In this document: piece by piece, positions 58,594-64,000 of the stretch
Layout: every line of letters starts with the position of its first letter
Position numbering within the stretch: the first letter of the stretch is position 1
Source: Brevundimonas intermedia
GTDB taxonomy: Bacteria > Pseudomonadota > Alphaproteobacteria > Caulobacterales > Caulobacteraceae
Assembly (NCBI RefSeq): GCF_027922165.1
Contig: NZ_BSFD01000011.1
Coordinates: 685,253-749,252 of the forward strand
DNA: 64,000 bases
Reading direction: 5' to 3'
Made by a program: the position numbers and the translations under genes
The notes under the pieces: model-generated
What the model saw: the letters and a program-made list of their open reading frames with translations, nothing else
What the model was told of the DNA's origin: nothing
Database searches by the model: none

Positions 58594-60059
58594 GCGGTCA
58601 GCCAGCCGCCGGTGAATCCGGCCTTGTCCAGGGCCCGGCGGATGTTGGGCTCGCCGCGCATATAGCGCCAGATGAAGTCCGACCTGTGGTTCTCGGTCAT
58701 GCAGACGATGGGGCCTTGGTCGATGCCCAGATAGTCGTCGGCGACCCAGCCGATCCCGTCAACGATCTTGCCGTGCTGCAACGGCCCGTCGCGGACCGTC
58801 AGGGTCGGGTTGAAGCTGTCGAGGAAGCCCCACTCGGTATAGATCCCCGCGCCAAACCGGCTCTTCATCGCCTTGATGCAGGGGATGACGATCTCGGGCG
58901 CGAAGGCGATGGAGCTGGCCGCCGCCGTGGGGGCGATGGTGCCGTCGTCCCGGTCGCCGGGCCCGCGCGCCGAATAGCTGAAGAACTCGCGCTCGACGCC
59001 GTTGATCGTCTGTTTGAAATCGCCCGGCCCGTCGCAGGCCGTCAGGCCCCAGGTCTCGGACGAATAGCCGGCCCACTGGCCCGGATTGTCGTGGGCGTAT
59101 TTCTGCTGGGCGTAGACGGCGCGGCGGCTGTTTTCGAAATAGTCCAGGTGTTCGCCCATCTGCGCCGTCTGCCCCCGCATCCAGGCGTCCTGGATGCCGC
59201 GGAAGTCGATGTACATATGGCTGTACTGGTGGCCGAAGATCGGCGCGAAATTCAGGTGCCAGCTGCCCCAGCGGTCGGTCCAGCTCTCGTCATAGCTGGC
59301 GGCCCATTCGTGCCAGACATTGACCGAGACGGGATGGGTCGGGCTGCCGATGGCGAGCAGCAGCAGCAGCATGCCCTCGTTGTAGACGTGCCAGTCCGAG
59401 CGGATGAAGCCGCTCTCTGGATGCCAGCCCATGGTGATGCGGTTGTCGCGGATAACGGCCCAGTCCCATTCGATCCGCTCGTACAGGGCCTGGACCCGGC
59501 TTCGGATCTCGACCTCGTCCGGATGGTCGCCGTCGAAATAGCGGGCGGAGAACAGCATGCCGGCGATCAGCAGGGCCGTATCGACGGTGGACAGCTCGTT
59601 GGTCCGGTAGCGGAGACCGGTCTCCATCTCGAGGAAATGGTAGAAGAAGCCCTTGTGGCCTGCCGTGCCCGTCGCCTCAGGCCCCTGGGGCAGGCTGTGG
59701 AAATAGCGGACGGTGGTCAGGGTGCGTTCGCGCGCCTCGTCCCGGCTCATCCAGCGGCGTTCAACGCCGATGGGCCAGCAGGTCAGGGCGAACCCGACCG
59801 CGGCGATGGAGCAGAAGGACGGGGTGGGCCAGCGATCCGGCGTCAGGCCGGTGCGCCGGTCCGTGACCTTCTCGAACCAGCGGAAGGTGCGTTCCTGAAG
59901 CTCGTTGATCTCGCGGTCCAGCCGCAGGGGCCGGCGTTCGGTCCCGTTGACTGCGCCCGTGACCGCCTGCTGCGCCGCCGCCTGGCCTGCGACCATGCCG
60001 CCGACCGCCAGGGCCGCAGCCCCTGCCGTGGTTCGCATCAGGAAGTTTCGGCGGTTCAT
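58590..60059 (-). CDS. GH144-type beta-1,2-glucanase (glucoamylase-fold protein)
   Basis: A 489-residue protein with a twin-arginine signal (MNRRNFLMRTTAGAAALAVGG), so it is exported folded. The (alpha/alpha)6 fold matches the 'glucoamylase domain' family now GH144, whose characterised members cut beta-1,2-glucan to oligosaccharides. Seen: LQERTFRWFEKVTDRRTGLTPDRWPT, WHVYNEGMLLLLLAIGSPTHP, GSWHLNFAPIFGHQYSHMYIDFRG, SSETWGLTACDGPGDFK, TIAPTAAASSIAFAPEI and YTEWGFLDSFNPT. A GTG at 60071 is an alternative start. It overlaps the binding-protein gene by 4 bases. Beta-1,2-glucans occur as periplasmic or cyclic glucans of other bacteria. Confidence 0.85.
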   Translation of the reverse strand: MNRRNFLMRTTAGAAALAVGGMVAGQAAAQQAVTGAVNGTERRPLRLDREINELQERTFRWFEKVTDRRTGLTPDRWPTPSFCSIAAVGFALTCWPIGVERRWMSRDEARERTLTTVRYFHSLPQGPEATGTAGHKGFFYHFLEMETGLRYRTNELSTVDTALLIAGMLFSARYFDGDHPDEVEIRSRVQALYERIEWDWAVIRDNRITMGWHPESGFIRSDWHVYNEGMLLLLLAIGSPTHPVSVNVWHEWAASYDESWTDRWGSWHLNFAPIFGHQYSHMYIDFRGIQDAWMRGQTAQMGEHLDYFENSRRAVYAQQKYAHDNPGQWAGYSSETWGLTACDGPGDFKQTINGVEREFFSYSARGPGDRDDGTIAPTAAASSIAFAPEIVIPCIKAMKSRFGAGIYTEWGFLDSFNPTLTVRDGPLQHGKIVDGIGWVADDYLGIDQGPIVCMTENHRSDFIWRYMRGEPNIRRALDKAGFTGGWLTA

Positions 60060-60082
60060 GGGCACGCTCACTGGGTCTGTAT

Positions 60083-60121
60083 CAAGAAGAAGGCCGCCCC
60101 CCGCGCAAGCGGAAGGCGGCC
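60083..60121 (-). terminator. Hairpin between TonB receptor and glucanase genes
   Basis: A stem GGCCGCC/GGCGGCC (60092-60098, 60115-60121) with an inner CCGC-GCAA-GCGG hairpin is followed on the minus strand by TTCTTCTT. It lies 16 bases past the receptor stop and 30 before the glucanase, so it likely attenuates rather than ends transcription. Confidence 0.6.
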
Positions 60122-60136
60122 CAGGCTCAGGGGGAG

Positions 60137-63118
60137 TTAGAAGGCGTAGCGGGCGCCGATCTGGAACGTCCGCGTCGGGAAGAGCACGCTGCTCGGGTTG
60201 CCGAAGTTGGGCGTACCCGCATCGCCGTTGAAGCCGCTGTAGTTCTTGAAATCGAAGATATTGATTGCATCGACGTAGAGTTGCAGCTCGCTTCCTTCTC
60301 CGACCGGGAAGTTTTTCGTCAGGCGAAGATCCAGATTCCGATAGGCGAAGGCATTCGGAATGAAGAAGTTCTCCTTATCAGGATAACCGCCGTAGGGACG
60401 GAAATAGAACCTCGAACCCGTTCCATCGAACACGTTGAACGGCGTACCCGAGCCCAGCGTCAGAATGCCCGACAGTTGGAAGTCCAACGGCAAATCGACG
60501 ATGCCATTGGCTACGATCCGGTGCCGTTCGTTGTCAGCAGAATTCCGCATAGGTGAACTCTCGACCGAGAAACAGTCGAAGCAGAAGTTGTCATTGCCGC
60601 CGTTCTGCTGGGAGTCCGATAAGGTGTAGGCGATGTTCACACCCCAGCCGGAGTCCCGAGTATAGGGCTTATCCAACTTGACGTAGAGGGCCGTGAACTC
60701 ACGTTCCTTGCTATGATCCGACACCAGATAGCTGCGATACGGATTGGCCGCGCCCGGTCCGCAGAACCCGCCGTTATCGCCGAAGCCGTCGCCGTCGTTA
60801 CCGTAGTTCGGCTCGCGGCAGCGGTTCAGATACTGCCAAGTGAACTCGTTCTGGGTCTTGCCGTAGGCCAGGGTGAACTCGGTCTGCCAATCGCCAATCC
60901 GTTGACGAACGCCAAGGTTGAACTGGTCCGTGCGCGGCGGCTCATAGTCGTTCTTGAGCAGGAAGGCTTCGCCCTTGGCCGGAATGCCGGCCAGAAGCGG
61001 ATCCAGCCCCGCCGCCGTCATGTAGGACGGATTCCACAGGAATGGATTGGCCGAGCTGCCGTCCTGAACCGCGCCAGGCGTGGTCGTGAAGAAGGCGTTC
61101 TTAGAGTTGTCGAACGGCTTGGCGATCTCGTCGAAAGCGAAGTTGAAGTTCACCCGATCATAGTAGCGGCCAGCTCCACCGAAGATGACCGTGCCGCGAT
61201 CACCAAAGACATCGTAAGAGAAGCCAATCCGCGGCTGGAAGGCGTTGGCGAACGGATCACGGTTATCGCCTGTCGAGATATAGTCGTCGATGTTGAACCA
61301 GCTCGGAGCATAGCCGGCCGCCTTGCCGCCATCGGTGGAGGCGATCCACTGGTTAAGGCCGTCAACGACGGACTGAGGCGTCACATAGTCGGGATTGCTG
61401 GCGTTATCCTCGTAATCCCAGCGGATACCGAGGTTGAGCTCCAGCTTGTCGGTGATCCGCCAGTCGTCCTGGATGTAGAGGCCATAGACCTTGTTGGTCA
61501 GATCCACGGTCGGGAAGGCGTTGCCCAGCTGTACGCGGTAAGGCACCGAAGCATCGCCGCTGGCCGTCCCGTTCAGGTCGTAGAAGAACTGAGGATTGCG
61601 ACCGAATTCCTTCTCGACATGGTAGTCCTGATTCGAGAACTTCACACCCAGCTTGATAGTGTGGAAGCCATTGAACTCGACCTCGTTGAAGGTCAGATCG
61701 TTCCGAATGGTCACAGCTTCATCCGTGATGTCCTGGCGGGTATTGGCTCCGCCCAAATTCAGGACCGTCGTGCCGCCATTGGGATCATAGTTGCCGGTGA
61801 AGACCCGGTAGCTCGCGCCGGGGGTGTCGAAATTGGCCGCCGTTGGGTTGTAATTGTAGTTGCGGTAGTCGATTGCGAACTCATTCAGGAAGCCCTGCCC
61901 CTGCCATTGGTAGCGCAGGTTTGCGCTCTTGGTGGTCTGCTGCAGGCCGGTGGCGCGCTCGAACGAGTTGGATTCGCCTACACCTGTGACGTCGCCCTCA
62001 TCACGATAGGTGACGCTCAGATCGATCAGGTGTCCTTCCGCCGGTTGGAAGCTAAGCTTGCCGAAATACAGGTCTTCCTCGAACGGCGTAGCGAAGGTGC
62101 CGAGATATTCGGCGAACTGTTGCTGATAGGGAGCGCCCACCGGCCCCAGAGTAACGCTGGCCGCACGATTTTCCTGCTTGTGCTCATAGCTGCCGAAGAA
62201 GTGCAGACGATCCTGAATGATCGGACCACCCAGGGCCGCGCCGTACTGCTTCACGCTCAGGTCCGGCTTTTCAGCGCCGCGACGCTCGGAGAAGACATCC
62301 TGCGTCACCATATCCTGGTTGCGGTAGGTGCCGAAGATTTCGCCGTGGAATTCGTTCGTGCCCGAACGGGTGACCGCAGTGATGATCGCCGAAGAAGCCT
62401 GTTCGTATTCCGCCTTAAAGTTCTGACTGACAACCCGGAACTCCTGAATCGCCGCCTGCGGGAACGGGTTGCCGCGGCTGTCGTCCTGACCGACGATGCC
62501 GCCTGCGATGATGTTCGACTTCAGACTGGCGCCGTCAATGAAGGCGTTCACAGATTCTGCACGTTGTCCGCCGGCTGTGATCTGAACTTCCGCATCGTTC
62601 GTGCCGACCCGCACGCCCGGTGCCAGAGCGGCGAAGTTCAGGAAGTTGCGGTTGATCTGCGGCAGAGTCTGGATCTGCTGCGTCGTGACGTTGGTGGCGT
62701 TTTCCGGCGTGCGCACCTCGACCAAACGACGGCCCACAACGACGATCTCGCCCACGTTGGTTGCGGCGCCGGCGTCCGCGATGACCAGATCAAGGTTGCC
62801 GACCTGACCGACGCCGATGCTGACGGTGTCGGTGGCCGTGTCGCCGTCCGCCGTGGTGACGGTCACCTCATAGGTGCCGGGACGCAAACCCGACAGAGTG
62901 TAACCGCCCTGAGCGTTGGCCGTGGTGCGATTGGTGAAGCCCGAGTTGACGTCACGGGCGACGACAGCGGCGTTAGCTTCGACCTGGGCGCCGTCGGTGA
63001 TGTTGCCCCGAATGGTCGAGGTCGCGACCTGGGCCGTCGCCGCACCGGCGAAGCCTGCGGTGATGGCGAAAGCGGATACAGCGGCCAGGGCCGCGCTACG
63101 CGTATTGAACTTGATCAT
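60137..63118 (-). CDS. TonB-dependent receptor with carboxypeptidase-like N-terminal domain (Oar-like)
   Basis: A 993-residue outer-membrane receptor with a signal peptide (AALAAVSAFAITAGFAGAATAQ). An extra CarboxypepD_reg-like beta-sandwich domain (STIRGNITDGAQVEANAAVV, TYEVTVTTADGDTATDTV; about residues 30-120) precedes the TonB box area EIVVVGRRLVEVRTPENA. The plug (INRNFLNFAALAPGVRV, FIDGASLKSNIIAGGIVGQ, FRVVSQNFKAEYEQASSAII) and a long barrel end in FQIGARYAF. AGGAGGGG lies 9 bases before the ATG at 63118. This architecture is that of Oar/SusC-like importers. With GH144 and a sugar ABC transporter, it is the likely outer-membrane gate for a beta-glucan oligosaccharide. Confidence 0.93.
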   Translation of the reverse strand: MIKFNTRSAALAAVSAFAITAGFAGAATAQVATSTIRGNITDGAQVEANAAVVARDVNSGFTNRTTANAQGGYTLSGLRPGTYEVTVTTADGDTATDTVSIGVGQVGNLDLVIADAGAATNVGEIVVVGRRLVEVRTPENATNVTTQQIQTLPQINRNFLNFAALAPGVRVGTNDAEVQITAGGQRAESVNAFIDGASLKSNIIAGGIVGQDDSRGNPFPQAAIQEFRVVSQNFKAEYEQASSAIITAVTRSGTNEFHGEIFGTYRNQDMVTQDVFSERRGAEKPDLSVKQYGAALGGPIIQDRLHFFGSYEHKQENRAASVTLGPVGAPYQQQFAEYLGTFATPFEEDLYFGKLSFQPAEGHLIDLSVTYRDEGDVTGVGESNSFERATGLQQTTKSANLRYQWQGQGFLNEFAIDYRNYNYNPTAANFDTPGASYRVFTGNYDPNGGTTVLNLGGANTRQDITDEAVTIRNDLTFNEVEFNGFHTIKLGVKFSNQDYHVEKEFGRNPQFFYDLNGTASGDASVPYRVQLGNAFPTVDLTNKVYGLYIQDDWRITDKLELNLGIRWDYEDNASNPDYVTPQSVVDGLNQWIASTDGGKAAGYAPSWFNIDDYISTGDNRDPFANAFQPRIGFSYDVFGDRGTVIFGGAGRYYDRVNFNFAFDEIAKPFDNSKNAFFTTTPGAVQDGSSANPFLWNPSYMTAAGLDPLLAGIPAKGEAFLLKNDYEPPRTDQFNLGVRQRIGDWQTEFTLAYGKTQNEFTWQYLNRCREPNYGNDGDGFGDNGGFCGPGAANPYRSYLVSDHSKEREFTALYVKLDKPYTRDSGWGVNIAYTLSDSQQNGGNDNFCFDCFSVESSPMRNSADNERHRIVANGIVDLPLDFQLSGILTLGSGTPFNVFDGTGSRFYFRPYGGYPDKENFFIPNAFAYRNLDLRLTKNFPVGEGSELQLYVDAINIFDFKNYSGFNGDAGTPNFGNPSSVLFPTRTFQIGARYAF

Positions 63119-63146
63119 CCTGAAATCCCCTCCTGATGGGCCCGAT

Positions 63147-64000
63147 TCACGACGGCGACGCCGCTGTGCGATCGGGGTTTGACCCGGCGGTTGAGGCCGC
63201 CGCGGTGGATTGACGCACGACCAGAGCCGGTCGAACGATTTCACAAGCGGTGTCGGGATCGGCGTTGGCGCCGGCCTGGACCAGGCCGATGAGGCGTTCG
63301 ACGCCCCGACGACCCATTTCCGCGATATTCACTCTCAGCGTGGTCAGCGTCGGCCGGACCAGGGCCGCCAGCGGCACGTCGTCGAACCCGATCACGGCCA
63401 CGTCCTCGGGGCAGCGCACGCCGGCCTCCTGGAAGGCCAACATGGCGCCCAGGGCCATCATGTCGTTGGCCGCGAACACCGCGTCCGGGCGGGGGCTCAG
63501 CGCCATCAGCCGGGTGGCGGCGCGATGCCCGGCCGCCTGGGTGAAGTCGCCCTCGACAATGATCGGATCCTGCCCGTCCAGAGCGCTGGCGTAGCCTTCG
63601 GCCCGGATGTCGGCTTCCAGGTTGCCGGCGGCGCCCCGGATATGGGCGATGCGGCGACGACCGGTGGCGACCAGATGCTGAACCGCCGCCACGGCGCCGC
63701 CGTGGTTGTCCACCGCGATCGAAGGCCGACCGCCCTCGTCCAGGCCGCCGTTCATCACCAGGACCGGGGTCCGGCCCGCCACGTCTGCGGCAAGATTGGC
63801 GGCGCGCAGATGAGGCGAAAGCACGATCATCCCGTCGACCCGGCCCCGCATCGAGCGCAGCGCCGCCATAGTCTCTTCGGTGTCGCCGTGGGAGCTGGAC
63901 ACGATCAGGTGTTTGCCGTGCGCCCGTGCGGCCAGATCCATGCCGCGTATCAGTTCGGAGAAGAACTCGCCGTACAGGTCCGGCAGGATGACGCCGATTG
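63147..64000 (-). CDS. LacI-family regulator (N-terminal DNA-binding part beyond window)
   Basis: The visible 284 residues are the periplasmic-binding-protein-like effector domain of a LacI/GalR regulator. At the window edge it reads IGVILPDLYGEFFSELIRGM. Inside are VDGMIVLSPHLRAANLAADV, TPVLVMNGGLDEG, SIAVDNHGGAVAAVQHLVATGRRRIAHIRGA, PDAVFAANDMMALGAMLAFQ, DVAVIGFDDVPLAALVRPTLTTLRV and EMGRRGVERLIGLV. The helix-turn-helix is beyond position 64000. It lies 28 bases upstream of the TonB receptor in the same direction, so it probably regulates this operon and may be cotranscribed with it. Confidence 0.92.
   Translation of the reverse strand, partial: IGVILPDLYGEFFSELIRGMDLAARAHGKHLIVSSSHGDTEETMAALRSMRGRVDGMIVLSPHLRAANLAADVAGRTPVLVMNGGLDEGGRPSIAVDNHGGAVAAVQHLVATGRRRIAHIRGAAGNLEADIRAEGYASALDGQDPIIVEGDFTQAAGHRAATRLMALSPRPDAVFAANDMMALGAMLAFQEAGVRCPEDVAVIGFDDVPLAALVRPTLTTLRVNIAEMGRRGVERLIGLVQAGANADPDTACEIVRPALVVRQSTAAASTAGSNPDRTAASPS

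Noticed and set aside
60713..63136. 807-codon open frame on the plus strand
   Set aside because: It is antisense to the TonB receptor; the protein is an Arg/Val/Leu-rich mirror of the real gene, typical of high-GC DNA, with no start signal or domain.

Overview
The window is high-GC DNA that reads like a member of the Caulobacteraceae, most likely a Brevundimonas or Caulobacter relative. The support is: TonB-dependent receptors with the plug style of the Xanthomonas/Caulobacter family, a holdfast-type polysaccharide locus in hfsE-F-G / B-A / D order, a TTAACCAT-type CtrA box, clustered GANTC (CcrM) sites, and the block gatCAB - ruvX - pyrB - pyrC-like - plsY - dprA - topA. No rRNA, transposase, phage or CRISPR array is visible. 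One tRNA (Ser-GCU) is present.

Region 1 (1-6.0 kb): the 5' part of a TonB-dependent receptor, then a divergent seven-gene set equivalent to the E. coli yjfI-J-K-L-M-C group plus a potassium channel. One arm is channel, DUF2491, DUF350, DUF1190 lipoprotein. The other is DUF2170, PspA/IM30, ATP-grasp amidoligase of the glutathionylspermidine synthase family. It looks like a membrane-stress module. The lipoprotein ends in Gly-Gly, which makes it a candidate substrate of the ligase.

Region 2 (6.0-16.7 kb): a biliverdin-type heme oxygenase behind a Fur-like operator, a convergent acyl-CoA dehydrogenase, then a TonB-dependent receptor followed in the same direction by sulfotransferase, 2OG hydroxylase, TPR-sulfotransferase and Asp/Asn hydroxylase with overlapping or nearly touching ends. 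A divergent DeoR-type regulator sits behind repeated AATTATGTGG boxes.

Region 3 (16.7-23.3 kb): an aminoethylphosphonate-type catabolic group. It has a GntR/UTRA regulator, a secreted phosphodiesterase with PA14 domain, a PhnZ-like HD oxygenase, phosphonoacetaldehyde hydrolase, an FAD amine oxidase and an MFS-like carrier. Three DasR/PhnR-type palindromes (TGGTNTAGACCA-like) lie in front of the transcription units.

Region 4 (23.3-25.6 kb): small minus-strand genes of unknown role. One is a LuxR-HTH gene whose coding frame appears to switch twice. The tRNA follows.

Region 5 (25.7-37.0 kb): polysaccharide (probably holdfast) synthesis and export genes, a Sel1-like protein, a glutathione transferase, and two RcnB-like secreted proteins with low-complexity charged repeats.

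Region 6 (37.0-52.1 kb): housekeeping genes gatB, gatA, gatC, ruvX, an AEC carrier, pyrB, a dihydroorotase homologue without its metal ligands, a ubiquinone hydroxylase, a GDPD, plsY, dprA and topA. Long palindromic intergenic repeats occur here and recur in Region 7.

Region 7 (52.2-64.0 kb): a carbohydrate utilisation operon on the minus strand, read from right to left. It contains a LacI regulator (cut by the window edge), an Oar-like TonB receptor, a GH144-type glucanase, a sugar-binding lipoprotein, two ABC permeases and a 1073-residue secreted (alpha/alpha)-barrel glycosidase. GH144 points to beta-1,2-glucan. No ATP-binding subunit is encoded in the window.
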